From assembly GCF_964340395.1 (NCBI RefSeq), contig NC_135564.1, positions 6,192,861 to 6,256,860 of the forward strand: a stretch of DNA of 64,000 bases, given 5' to 3'. Below the pieces are notes generated by a model that saw only the letters and a program-made list of their open reading frames with translations, did no database searches and was not told the origin of the DNA. The first letter of the stretch is position 1. Each line of letters opens with the position of its first letter. Both the position numbers and the translations under genes were made by a program. This DNA comes from Glandiceps talaboti. Taxonomy: Eukaryota > Hemichordata > Enteropneusta > Spengelidae. This document shows positions 48,101-59,541 of this stretch, piece by piece.

Positions 48101-51100
48101 CATGAATTGCTACGGGAACTTCAAATTTGTTTGTGAATGTGAACTATTATGTAAAGAGGCCATACAACTGTTCTTATCAAATGATGGAATGTTATACTTG
48201 TCTCTCCAACATGCTGTTCCAAGAATTATACTAATCCAATTCATTTGTTTACTTTCCCTGTTTGTAACAGGTTACATTCATCTACAGTTTGATGTCTGCA
48301 ATTGAAAGAAAACAAAAAGTGTTTACTTTACATCTGGAGTGCATGCATTTTAAAATTTATTACCTTTAAAACCAATGAATTACAAACTGTATGTTGTGAT
48401 AAAACCTGATGAGGATAAAAGATACTATTTAAATATTAAGCAGTGCATGAAGTTTTTAATAAATAAACTGATTTTTATACCTGTGACAAGATGGAAAATA
48501 GTGGTTTAGAACTACCATGTGAACAGTCCTATCAACTTGCAAGTACTTGTGTCACGATGTACACGATGTCAAAACCCCATAACATGTTCCTTTCGCCATT
48601 ATGTGGTTTTGTTATACACGTAAACATCATGGCAATTTTTAGATATTGATATTTTCAATGATACAATATTTGAAATCTTACATCAAATCTATCTTTGATC
48701 TTCTCACGTCATTAAAAACTCTTGAAGCCAGCAACATGGGGTGTTCAGTACCATTAATTTTTGGTATCTTAAAGGGTACAAGCTAAAAAGAATATATATA
48801 CATATGTGTGTTTAAAATCCACAAGAAAATCACACCAACAACTCACATACTTGTATTATCTTTAATGAATTATTTGAAGTCACAGATTAGGGTAATATTT
48901 CTATCTATCTCATGACTCAACCAACCTGATATTTAAGCAATCTGGTCCAATTGTTTTAAACATTCTTCGCTTTAAATGGAATTCAAAACAAATCACAACA
49001 ACACTGACAGCAAAACAATCATTTTGTGTATCTTAGTAAAAAGTACTGTTTACTGCTGAAATTTGGGCCCTTCAATAAATCAAATGGTGACACCATAACT
49101 TTCTGACTTTTTAGTCTGACCAGGTGTTGCTTAGCTATGATGTTATTGACTTACAGTCTGACCAGGTGTTGCTTAGCTATGATGTTATTGACTTACAGTC
49201 TGACCAGGTGTTGCTTAGCTATGATGTTATTGACTTAGTCTGACCAGGTGTTGTTTAGCTATTAATATAATGATGCTATTGACTTACAGTCTGACTAGCA
49301 TTTACCAGATGTTGTTTAGCTAGTAATATAATGATGTTATTGACTTACAGTCTGACCAGGTGTTGTTTGACTAATAATATAATGATGTTATTGACTTACA
49401 GTCTGACCAGGTGTTGTTTGACTAATAATATAATGATGTTATTGACTTACAGTGTGGCCAGCATTTTCCAGGTGTTGTTTAGCTAATAATATAATGATGT
49501 TGGTGACTTACAGTGTGGCCAGCATTTTCCAGGTGTTGTTTAGCTAATAATACAGCTCTTCTACAGGATGGCACTGGAGGAAACAAATCATCATCACAAC
49601 AATAACCAATACACAGAGATTTGTTGGATGATAAGATCTGCAAATGAAATCAACTGTCAGAAGTGAACAATATGTTTTGATACTGAATGAAAGAGATAAA
49701 GTTGAAATAGCTAAAATGAATGAAAGTAATGGGGCTAGGTGCTATAGGCTAAGTCTGGAAGATGATAGCCTGTTTATGGATCTAGTGGCTGCTTCTCTCA
49801 TACCGTACTTATAAACAACTAGAGTTGTAATGGTGTACCACTAGTGCCATAAGCAGACTAGAAAGTTAAAGGGGCATAAACTCAGTGTATACATATTTAG
49901 GCATATTTTTTGCATCATATTTATAAAGTACTTGCAGTATTTTATTTACTGAAGCACACATAGCCACCACTTTCAGTTAACTGAACTCAAACCTGGTATC
50001 AAGATATAACTCACAAACGATAATTTATCACACAGATATGTATAAAAAATGTTCGCATCAACATTAACATTATATCGGGATGTAGTTTTATTTAAGTATT
50101 TTCACATGAGTGAAAAGTTTATAAACTCAGCATGTGACACTTTAATGTCAAAAGAAAGTTTTTTTTCTTCATTTTTCAAACTCAGCTTGCGCCACTTTAA
50201 AGGTTTATGCTAATAATTACCTCATCATTAAAGGATAAAGGTGGTACTCTACTGTCAAGTTCAAACATTTCTGGAATTAATAAAGCTTTCATGAACAAGA
50301 TAAGACTGTCAACATCTCTAGCCATAGGTCCAGGTGTTGAAGAGATTTCTTTCTTGAAAGGATAACCACCGATTAAACCTTTATCACTGAAATGACAATA
50401 CATTTAGGATTCACTTCCAAGAAATTTGTTGACCCTGTGAGAAGAAATTTTCATTACCAAGTACGAACCCAGAATCAATGAACATTCATTCTCGCTAAGA
50501 GATCATAGTTTTCTAATATACACTGTATTATCCCCTAAATATCTATAATCATTCTAAATATATAAATCACTCCATTTTAATATCATTGTCTTCTATACCT
50601 GATTCTATTTCTTGTAGGCTTCAATCCATAGATTCCACAGAAATGTGGTGGAATGCGTACACTCCCACCAATATCCGTACCCACTCCAAGGATTGATCCA
50701 TGACTTTTTATTAATGCTGCTTCTCCACCACTGGATCCACAAGGACAACGAGTTGGATCGGTTGGATGCCGGGATTCTCCATATATGGGATTGCTACATG
50801 AATAGCTAATGAGAAATACCCAAATAAGGAAAGTCTATATGAAAAGCTAATGAAAAATACCCAAATAAGGAAAGGCTACATGAATAGCTACTGAGAAATA
50901 CCCAAGTAAGGAAAGGCTACATGAATAGCTAATGAAATATACCCAAATAAGGAAAGGCTACATGAATAACTAATAAGTAGTACCCAAATACGGAAAGGCT
51001 TAATGAATATTCATGAACAATACCCAAATAAGGACATGTAACATAGTTGAGAATCTTGTAAAATTTGCATAGATTTCCACACCATGTACTATAATTTTGG

Positions 51101-54100
51101 TTGAGAACCTTGGTAAATACCTGGGGAATTTGAGTTTACCTAGTATTTTAATTCCATTCTTTACAAAAAATACAATGACTGTGATCTACTTTGGTTATTA
51201 GATCATCCTTCATTCGTTTTATACTCACCTGCGACATAACTGTGGTGTATTGGTTTTCACAAATGGTATAGCACCTTGAAGTGTTAACACTTTAACAATG
51301 ACATTGTCTTCTTGTGCTGGTTTATCTATATATTTACTTATGCCCTGTGTTGAATCATAGCCCTGTAAGAGTCAATTACATGATGTCACAGATATATGCT
51401 TAATAAATGAACTTCGTTTGTTGTAGGCCAAAACTCCTTCCACCTCCCCCTTAAAGAACGTTCAAAGTATAAGTCTGAGAGTGTGTATCATCAAAGTCAG
51501 CAAAATGATGATCATATTTGATAATATGGGTGTAGGTCACTACGTAATATACCGCCAAAGTTACGATGCATATTGTGAAATTTAACAAATATGGCTGCCA
51601 TTCGGCCATATTTGATGCAGTCATAAAACAAAATGATGTGCATATGTCTCACATAGTATCATCATGCACAGATGGCACCCAATGTACAAGTCTCCTCCGG
51701 GCAGCATCCGTTGGGAACTAAAAAGCCCACTGAGGTGTGAAACTACAGTCAAAGATACAAGCCATTTTTCTGCTTGTTTACTATGTCCATAATCCAACCA
51801 TTCAAATCATGTGATTATAAACAAACCTTAGTTATGCTCAAATACATGCCAGGATATAAACACCTACAAACTATGTAATAATAAACAAATAAGTGGAATT
51901 CACTGACCATATAGAAATACTGACAAAGTCATTTCATATACTGGAAGTACTTACAGCAATGTTCAGGTTGTCTTTAAAACTAACAGGAATTCCATGTAAT
52001 AAACCTTTCTTTTCATCTTGACTGTCTAACAGTTTGGCTGCAGTCTGTAATGATACGACAAATAGGAAGAAGTGAAAGACAAAATACTGTGTATATACAC
52101 ACACACACACATACACACACACACATACACACACATACACACACACACAGACAGACACACACATACATACATACATACATACATACATACATACATACAT
52201 ACATACATACATACATGCATGCATGCATGCATGCATGCATACATACATGCATACATACATACATACATACATACATACATACATACATACATACATACAC
52301 ACACACAGAGGACAGGACAGTCAGATGGAGTGGCAGACACTCCACCATACCTATAGTACTACTGAACCTGACTGGTATATAGTTCAGTTGTTCCAAAAAC
52401 CAATATTTTTAGACTCAATTTACATATCCCATAATAGTGTCCACCTGTCTTGCACAATTCTCCATCTAGATATATCCTACAAATGTAAACCTCCCCACAT
52501 AGAATAACTTGCCAAATAGAACAATAGTTCTTAGTTTAAATTTGCACTGAAAAATGGCCTTTTCAACACAAAAATGGACAGCTATAAAGCAATCATTTTG
52601 AATTGTACAATTTCCCATGTATGTGTATGTGTACGTGTATAATTACCTCTGCGTCTGTTAATACTTCAGTTATACAGTTAAGATCTTCTGTGACTGACAA
52701 AGCCTAAAACAAACCAAATACTTAATACATTGTGGAACAAAAACACCTAGGGACAAATCAAATAACTGTTAAACTTTGTGAAATAGTATAAACACATGTC
52801 AAGTGCAATCGAACTTCTTTACAAGATTGCAAAGGTGAGTAAGTTAACTATATGATATTTTATCACCCAAAATTATAGAAAAGTTGGCCAATACATATGT
52901 ACTAAAGGCAGAAATAAGTCTGACCAGACTTTATGTTTAAGTAACCATAACACTAAGTCTTACAGATGAACATTTTAGTCTCTGTATAAAGTACATTTGA
53001 AATCAGAGTTTGACAGTAATCAAACTGTAAACCTACCTTGGCTTGGAAAGCTTGTAATACTTCCACAGCAGAATACTTGCCTGATTGAATGGCAGTAACT
53101 AATTCTGATAAGGGTGTATTTACAATGGTTTGACGACACTCAAGAACTTTCTGCAAAAACAAACATATGTTGGCATTGTACAATACATTTGTGATTTGAT
53201 CTACCATTAATATAAGTCTATATTATATTACAATGTGTATTTTTTAAGGACTAGTTGTTATTTTGGTGTTTTAGCTGAGTTTTGATAACCTTGCTGGTTA
53301 TTAAGAAATGGAAATCAGAGTCTGGTAGTCCTTGTAAATGTATGTCTTATGTTTACTACCAAGACAAGGTGACTATAGTGTTTTAATTACTACCAAACTA
53401 AGGTGACTATAGAGTTTTAATTACTACCAAGCTAAGGTGACTATAGAATTTCAATTACTACCAAACTAAGGTGACTATAGAGTTCAATTACTACCAAACT
53501 AAGGTGACTATAGAGTTCAATTACTACCAAACTAAGGTAACTATAGTGTTTCAATTAGGCAGCACCATGTTTTCTACATCTCATACAAATTACAGACAGA
53601 GATAGCATGCCAACATATAAAGAGATACATTTTATATCACTGTCAACATCACTACTGGGGGGTGGGGGAGACACATGGATGATCCAAACGCAAAACTGTT
53701 TATTTGTGTTTACAGTGAGATAAAATGTAACATTTCACATGTGTGCTATCGGTGCCTGTGTTTTGTTTGTGTAATTAGAACAAAAAAAAAACGGTACCAT
53801 TACAAGGAAATTTAAAAAATATTCAACCTACATTTGTACTTGAGGTAATTATGTATCTCACAAAACAGCTGAAGAAGTCTTAGTGATGCAGCCAAAATAT
53901 AAATATATTACTAGGTAAATAAGTTAAGTGCTGAGAAACTTGACAAAATGTGACAAAAGTCAAGATTTTAGAATGGGTTTACTTAATACATGTATATCTC
54001 ATGTGCTGTCATTTAAAACTTTACCTACACCCTTTGCTTGAATTGTTTCATCTATTTCCTGTGTTGGTCTATCATTTGCAAGGCTGACTAGCCCCACTGA

Positions 54101-55184
54101 TTGGTGATGTCATTACATTATACAGATGTGCTATCTCACTTGATTTTGACCTTGGTAGCTATGGCGACCATGCAATCTTTGACATTTTGGATTACTGTAC
54201 AACAATGTCTGACAGAATCTGAAGAACTTTGTACAATCAGAATTAAATCTCACACTGATTATTGGATCATACCATTGTACCAATGGAGGGGTTAAAACAA
54301 ATAAATCGATATCACTATATACTCTAATATGTGATTTGTAAGAGTTGAAATTGGGGTGACTCGATGAAAATAGGACAAGTTGAAATTCGGGGGGGGGGGG
54401 GGGGGGCGGCTATTCCCCTTATTTGAGTATACATATATGTGCCGCCCTTTTGGGGGGTGTTTTCTAGCCCTTTGGTCTCAAATGGGGTCTGGGTTTTTTT
54501 AGCTGAAGAGTCTAAAACAGGGGCCACTTTGCATTATTTTCGATTTTGCTTGGTCTCAATATGGTCCATTGTTCTTTACCAAATCATAATTAATTGCCCA
54601 AAAATGTTGCCTCCTAAGGAAAATGTATTTAGGTCTAACCTTTGATCTTTTTAAAAACCTGTACTGGTCTAATTGATTTTTGGTCAAAGTGTGTCTAAAA
54701 TGGGGCCTGGAGGTTCCAGCGCTGGCCACACACCCCTACCAGAGCTGGCCACTGGTACCCGCACTGGTACTGCCCAGGGAAATTCAATGTGGCGAGCTGA
54801 AAATGGGGCGTGTTGAAATGGGATGTACTGGACAATTATTTTTTTTCCATAAAAGATAGTGGAAATATATTCAAGTCAAACCATTATTATATATCGCCTG
54901 TAGACGAGGAAAATAACAATCTAAGAAATACTATGAATGTATCTACCTAGTGTAAATATTCTTACCTCATCTGTAGTATGCAACTTTTCTGAAAGATCCC
55001 TTCTAATTCTTTCCACCTCTGCTTTCTTTTTCGCTATTTTCGTCCCAGCATTTTGCAATCTAAAACGTGATCGAACTTTCTGAATGCCCCACCAAATACT
55101 ATACACTGTTACACCGATGGCTACAGTTTTTTTGGCAGTCGTTTCATGCCATGATTCATGCCACATCACACGAAGGTCTTCCAT
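44988..55184 (-). CDS. FAAH: Fatty-acid amide hydrolase (FAAH-1 type), complete 14-exon gene
   Basis: Integral-membrane serine hydrolase of the amidase-signature family, which cleaves fatty-acid amides such as anandamide on internal membranes. Exons: 54966-55184, 53037-53150, 52647-52703, 51955-52044, 51229-51362, 50599-50793, 50221-50386, 49512-49637, 48682-48782, 46952-47042, 46291-46374, 45649-45760, 45359-45504, 44988-45107. CDS 1755 nt, 584 aa against 579 in mammals. All junctions are GT-AG and in phase. Hydrophobic helix at about residues 20-34. Amidase signature [10 protein letters not shown] and GTDIGGSIR. Triad Lys154 (VSFKDN), Ser225 and Ser249, with the 24-residue Ser-Ser spacing of rat FAAH. 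C-terminal block [18 protein letters not shown]. The start is the ATG at 55184; the TTG two codons earlier is not a eukaryotic start. Introns carry splice-site-containing tandem repeats. Confidence 0.96.
45071..45195 (-). repeat. Tandem duplication of the FAAH exon 14 acceptor and exon start
   Basis: The block around AGTTCTTACAGGCCTGTAAT, CAATGCAAAGACA occurs twice, at 45091-45127 and at about 45158-45195. The upstream copy restores a tacag acceptor followed by codons for ACKNSVG and then a TAA stop. Confidence 0.9.
45359..45504 (-). CDS. FAAH: FAAH exon 13
   Basis: 146 nt, [48 protein letters not shown]. It matches the YNCLDFPAGVVPVTTVT block. Ends at phase 0. Confidence 0.96.
45649..45760 (-). 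CDS. FAAH: FAAH exon 12
   Basis: 112 nt, [20 protein letters not shown] then [17 protein letters not shown], matching W..LDLDVVLTPMLAPA. Ends one base into the next codon. Confidence 0.95.
45770..45955. repeat. About 100-bp tandem duplication in FAAH intron 11
   Basis: Two copies of GGGGAAGG-rich sequence followed by GTCTACACACTATCAAGTTA and GYGTTTCCT. The purine-rich part gives a C/T-rich tract next to the exon 12 acceptor on the gene strand. Confidence 0.75.
46291..46374 (-). CDS. FAAH: FAAH exon 11
   Basis: 28 codons, [20 protein letters not shown] then QRLYQKIE, corresponding to the helix before the EYRKTVIAQWR segment. Donor gttagt. Confidence 0.92.
46952..47042 (-). CDS. FAAH: FAAH exon 10
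   Basis: 91 nt, [20 protein letters not shown] then [10 protein letters not shown]. Acceptor tcaatcag, donor gtattg. Confidence 0.9.
47210..47357. repeat. 60-bp-arm inverted repeat followed by G27
   Basis: GGAATGGTATACCACTTGGT, TTTGACCAGTGAAC and its complement GTTCACTGGTCAAAACC, TCTTGGTATACCATCCC form a long hairpin around TATATGCACTCG. G27 follows at 47331-47357. FAAH intron 9. Confidence 0.75.
47815..48305. mobile_element. Inverted-repeat element with internal tandem duplication, FAAH intron 9
   Basis: GGAACCTGTTGCAAACAGGG, AAAGTAAACAAATGAATTGG, ATTAATAA pairs with its complement at about 48215-48272. Outer pairing continues to 47955 and 48305. A 78-bp block with GTCACACAATCT, CTGCAAACCCATATCTT, GTGATATTT is duplicated at 47830 and 47910. 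Confidence 0.6.
48682..48782 (-). CDS. FAAH: FAAH exon 9
   Basis: 101 nt, [20 protein letters not shown] and [13 protein letters not shown], aligning with LVPF...ETLSTGGLFSDGG of mammals. Ends two bases into a Met codon. This donor gives the only phase compatible with exon 10. Confidence 0.88.
49105..49545 (-). repeat. Minisatellite made of FAAH exon 8 end plus donor
   Basis: About nine copies. In gene orientation the fullest copies read TTATTAGCTAAACAACACCT, GGAAAATGCTGGCCACACTG, TAAGTCA, i.e. the last exon 8 codons plus the donor. Copies nearest the exon are most exon-like; distal copies have lost the AAAATGCTGG part but mostly keep CTGTAAGTCAATAAC. Confidence 0.9.
49512..49637 (-). CDS. 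FAAH: FAAH exon 8
   Basis: 42 codons, [42 protein letters not shown]. Its last 45 nt and donor are repeated in the adjoining intron. Confidence 0.95.
49860..50200. repeat. Dispersed repeat, copy B (second family) in FAAH intron 7
   Basis: Matches 12580-12935 in the same orientation: TTACTGAAGCACA, ACCTGGTATCAAGATATAAC, AAGTATTTTCACATGAGTGA, TATAAACTCAG. It ends about 20 bp from exon 7. Confidence 0.6.
50221..50386 (-). CDS. FAAH: FAAH exon 7
   Basis: 166 nt, [68 protein letters not shown] is a diagnostic FAAH block. Confidence 0.96.
50599..50793 (-). CDS. FAAH: FAAH exon 6: amidase signature, Ser-Ser pair
   Basis: 195 nt, [60 protein letters not shown]. It holds the catalytic Ser225 and Ser249. 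Acceptor lies at the edge of a tandem repeat that contains further copies of it. Confidence 0.97.
50795..51045 (-). repeat. 41-bp minisatellite made of FAAH intron 5 end plus acceptor
   Basis: About five copies upstream of exon 6. In gene orientation each reads CTTTCCTTATTTGGGTATTT, CTCATTAGCTATTCATGTAG. The true acceptor is the last member of the array. Confidence 0.9.
51229..51362 (-). CDS. FAAH: FAAH exon 5
   Basis: 134 nt, [44 protein letters not shown]. This matches the GHDST...[15 protein letters not shown] block of FAAH. Ends two bases into Ser. Confidence 0.95.
51955..52044 (-). CDS. FAAH: FAAH exon 4: catalytic Lys
   Basis: 30 codons, [20 protein letters not shown] then [10 protein letters not shown]. 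Lys154 is the catalytic base. The exon is in-frame (90 nt) and its acceptor follows a long TGTA/TG microsatellite. Confidence 0.95.
52097..52308. repeat. CA / CATA compound microsatellite upstream of FAAH exon 4
   Basis: CA-rich 52097-52165, then ACAT/GCAT tetranucleotides to about 52300. On the gene strand it is TGTA then TG, ending about 50 nt before the exon 4 acceptor. Confidence 0.95.
52647..52703 (-). CDS. FAAH: FAAH exon 3
   Basis: 19 codons, [19 protein letters not shown], equivalent to the NCVTEVL segment of amidases. Phase 0, donor gtaatt. Confidence 0.93.
53037..53150 (-). CDS. FAAH: FAAH exon 2
   Basis: 38 codons, phase 0: [20 protein letters not shown] and [14 protein letters not shown], matching the amidase N-terminal helices (L...LQ.G..S.E.VL..F..KA). 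Confidence 0.93.
53355..53560. repeat. Inverted copy of the same 36-bp minisatellite, in FAAH intron 1
   Basis: About six copies of TTACTACCAAACTAAGGTGA followed by CTATAGAGTT. Reverse complement matches the 35145-35285 unit. Confidence 0.8.
54340..54770. mobile_element. Dispersed CCCATTTTAGACC element, copy 3, inverted, in FAAH intron 1
   Basis: Contains GGTCTCAAATGGGGTCTGGG and GTCTAAAATGGGGCCTGGAG, and ends GGCCACACACCCCTACCAGA, the reverse complement of the 41600 region. Holds a G run at 54389-54405. Confidence 0.65.
54966..55184 (-). CDS. FAAH: FAAH exon 1: N-terminal transmembrane helix
   Basis: 73 codons. [14 protein letters not shown], then a short hydrophobic segment [15 protein letters not shown] and a basic, helical stretch ending EKLHTTDE. 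Donor gtaaga. ATG context GCAATGG. Confidence 0.92.
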
Positions 55185-56017
55185 TGCCAATGGTCATGAC
55201 TTCATCTTGAGATGCTTTGATAAAGTGACCTCTGACCCTATTCTCATTTGTACACCGCCCTCACACAAATAATGCAGTATGGACTTTTGTTTTTATAAAG
55301 TTTTTACTCATTACTATGGCTGCAGATACATATATCTGTGTATCATAACATGTATACACTAACTTTTAGACCACAGGGATCAACAATTGTTAAGATCAAT
55401 AAATAATCTAAGACATTAAGAAACATTAAATCTAGAAAAAATAAGAAACTTTCAAGAGATATACAGTCTGTAACTCCACATCTATGGTTGTTAAGTTTGT
55501 TTCATATTTAAATGTATTAATGGTATTCCATTTTGGACGATGCAGTAAAGAGGCCTGTGGTTTATGAAGTTGAATTTATCAAATATGTTAAATTATGTGA
55601 GGAAACTGGTAAACTTCCCACTAGAAATTCATATTTGATATAATAATGACAACATAAGATAATTTTATTATAACCAATAATTTCACAAAACACATACTTT
55701 CACTCAAGTTCCTCTTTGATTTTATTCATATTTGCTTCCAAATAAGTTTTAGTGTGTATTTCATATCTGTATTGGGATTATGTTGATAACTTACATGCAA
55801 GTTGAAAGCGGGGCATTAGTAAAATACTATGTAACTTAAATTTCATACTATACAACAGAATTAAACCAAACACCACTATTAGCCCATTTCAAGCTGTGTA
55901 AAACTACCCACTAGCAATGGGTTTCTTTGTTTATCAGTGTAATGTTTCACTCCATAGTGTTTAATTGTAAGCAACTTATTGATAAGGGCAAGGCTGGCTA
56001 GGTACTAGACATATTAC

Positions 56018-56022
<5 letters not shown>

Positions 56023-56105
<83 letters not shown>
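56023..56105. repeat. (AC)41 microsatellite
   Basis: Uninterrupted AC run about 840 bp upstream of the FAAH start. Confidence 0.95.
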
Positions 56106-56108
<3 letters not shown>

Positions 56109-58281
56109 GCAGTAAACTAACAACTTCACTGACAGCTAGCTGTGATCTCAATGCATGTTGTGTTATGTGTGGTTGTGCAGAGATGATAGTGAGATTTACC
56201 AGTTTGTATTTATAGTGATTAATGACAACAGACTTCAATTATTTTTACCAGAGGACCTCATCACAAAAGGGTTGTTTTAGCACAGACTGTGACAGTATAA
56301 CACAGGGAAGTTTGAAAGAATGTTGTTGTAATTTACCGTTGATATTACCTTGTATGTCTTACAATGCACTCAGTTCATATAATTTCTTACACTGTTGTAA
56401 TACATGTAGTGGGTACATAACTCATATGAGACACATACAAACATACACAATACAGAATAAGAAGTATAAGTTAATTTAAAAATAAATTATTACTTTACTT
56501 TACTTTACTTTCAAAGTCCTTTACAATCTCTTTGCTTTGAATCCATTTTCACACATTCCCTGCATTTCTATGGAAACACAAAGTCAGTATACAGCATCGT
56601 AGAAGAGACTTGAGATACGTAGATGATATGAATTTCATAGATCCAAGAAACTAACCTATGTTATAACACATCATTTGCATACAACCTTCAGTGATTTGCT
56701 AAGACCATATCACATGGTATGGACTAGTGACCCATAGTGACCTCACTTTGCATACAGAGGGCATTATTCTTTTCATTTTCCCAAGGGCACTATTACAGTA
56801 GCACATGGTTTGATTTTCTTTGGTTCTGGAAAGAATATGAGCCTGAGAAGGCAATGTGTTATACTTATTGCATGGCCTTATTTGAGCATTAGTAGATGTT
56901 ATATTACCTCTCATGCTGTTATGTAGCAACTTTTCCCCTCAACTTTCAGCATAACAGCTCTCCAGTAGTCGACAATTACTAGTGCCCACATATCCTGGCA
57001 ATAAGTGTATACAATTGCAAGTACTCTCATACAATACTAGATGTCAAAACTAGTGCAAGATTTTCAAAAATCTACCACACAGTTCTCAAACTGTGTTTAT
57101 TATGCTCTGTTGCTACATTAACATCTTGACCAAGTTAAAACAAATCTTTGGCTTGGACATCATCAAAATATTGGTAAAGAGTGCCAACCCTCAGACAAGC
57201 ACTAATTGTGATATTGTCCTCGTTGTCATGCATTATTATTTAAATAAAACAATTATTCTCAACATATCTAACTACACTTGTCTCTAAAGATCCTGTACCT
57301 GCAAATTGAATATACACAAAGTATTACAGTTCACAGTAATGTTGGACTTGAAATACATTAATACTTTTGATATACTCTTCTTCATTACTCATGTCAGAAC
57401 ACTTTATTTTTTAGCTTTTGATGAACAATCTTCTTCTATTCTTTTTTCCCCTTTTTTCAGTGTTTTAGTTCCACAATATCAGGAGTTTTTTATCCGTGGT
57501 TTTTAATTTTTTTTTTTTGAAGATGACATAATTTTGAACTTTTTGTGTTTCCCATGCTTTTCTTGCACTATGCTGTATTGTTGTAAATTATTGTTATTAT
57601 TATCTACACATACACTCATCAATGACTAGTAATCTACATATAGTACAAACACTTTCCCAGAATAAATTCAGAATATACACTATGATATATCAAACATCTT
57701 ATATGTCTGAGACTCTATACACACTGTAAATGCCAGGTCATAAAATTCAGAGTAAAAATGATAATTTCAGATGAAATAATAGTACTTTGGTTTGTGTATT
57801 AAAGTATGGTTATAATATTCCACTTACAAGAATTAAAAGGATATTAATACATGTATATCACATTTAACCTGTTTTTGATTCAACATGTGTTTTGCTCACT
57901 TATGGGAGGTATTCATTTTAAATCTAGTCTGTTTGTACCTAAATCTACTACACTTGTGAAATGTAAATGTCAAAGTTTGATTCTCTTAAACATCTATTTA
58001 GATATATGGGTAGTTATTCTGAAGATATTTGAAGAGTTTTCCATTTTCCAATAGTATGAAATACAGCCTTGTATGGAAATTTTGAGCAAAACAATTTTTT
58101 TCCCTTCTAAATCTACCCACAAACCTACCCATACAGGGATAGCAAACAAAGAATTTAACTGGTGGAACCTAAAGTGAAACAATCAAATTTCATTTTGATT
58201 CTACAGATGGGCTGATCTCTGCATACTTGTACATTTCAGTCCATATGTGGCATTGTTTAGCTTTAACATAAAATACATTAC

Positions 58282-58596
58282 TAGACTCTCTTACAGTCCT
58301 CGGAGCTTCGCATCACTAAAATTTGGGTTGTTTTGTATGTACCGATATCTACTGCATAATTGTACTTGAATATCCTTGTATCGTATGCCCTCATCTCTCA
58401 CACAGGAATAACGTTTCATTGATGTGTTAAGGCGAAGCATTAACAAGGAGCATCACATTAACACATCAATGAATGGTTAGAGCTATGAGGGTGCACAGCA
58501 CAAGGACATTCAAGTGCAATCATGCAGTAGATATCGTACATACAAAACAAACTAAATTTTATCAATGCAAAGCTCCGAGGACTGTAAGAGAGTCTA
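58282..58596. mobile_element. 315-bp palindromic MITE with perfect 9-bp duplication
   Basis: Begins TAGACTCTCTTACAGTCCTC and ends with its reverse complement. The two arms of about 150 bp make nearly the whole element a palindrome. Exact 9-bp target duplication ATACATTAC at 58273-58281 and 58597-58605. No coding capacity. Mutator-like by duplication size. Confidence 0.88.
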
Positions 58597-59541
58597 ATAC
58601 ATTACACAACATTGAGTGCTAAGGACAAGTAAGAAAGGTAAACATGTTTATAGTGTGTAAATAAATTAAAAACAACAATATGCTTACACTTGAGCATACA
58701 TTTGCTATAATACTGTAAAACAAACAAACACACAAACAAAGGTATATACAAATATTATGCAAAATAATACAAAATGCAAAATAACATATCATAACTCAAC
58801 TTAATATCTTTGATGTACATGTATATTTTACAACAAAACAACACACTACAACACACCTACTCTGTGATTTGGGTTAAAGGTCATTGACAAAATGCTAATA
58901 TCGACAAATATCATAACTTGGTGTACAGTTGTAATAACATGACATCATGGCTACACTGGTGTGATATGGGGTGCAAGGGTCATTGACAAGGACAGCAATT
59001 TTTTTCTACAAACATAGTGTTAACCTGTTGCTATGGTCAGGAATGCGGTTGCTATGATTTTAAATGTTTTGATATTTTCTATTCATAATAGACACCCAAG
59101 GAACATAAAATATATCTGCAATGCATTTTGCAGTTGGAAATCTTATGACAAAAATTAAGAATTTTAACCAAATTTGCATACTGATCATCTTGCATTGAAT
59201 ATCATTCTTCTCATTTAAAGGTATTTAATATAAATTCCCTACACTGACAAGTACATGGTTATTTGGACTAGCTGTTTTTGACATGACATCTTTTGCCGGA
59301 ACTCACGTTATTTATCTGTATATCATCTCTCTTGGCAAATTCTTCACAGACAGATCTAGGTTTGGAAACACCCCCCATCCCCACCAAAATTTAGTACTAC
59401 TACTTGAATTTATGTTTTTGACTGAATTTTATATTATTTATTTCTAATTTGCATATCAGTATTGGGATCATCTTGTCTTATATATTTATTTTCTCTAGAC
59501 ACTCCTAGAAACATCCCAAGCAAATTACACTATTTAGTCCT

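Noticed and set aside
48682..48782. Shorter FAAH exon 9 ending at the internal AATG/gtactg donor
   Set aside because: It breaks phase with exon 10; the AT/gtaaga donor keeps frame and aligns with FAAH.
51934..52507. Long CMYVCMYV and THIHTYIH ORFs
   Set aside because: CA/CATA microsatellite. The only coding part is FAAH exon 4.
55185..55190. FAAH start two codons upstream
   Set aside because: The codon there is TTG, not ATG; the first ATG is at 55184.
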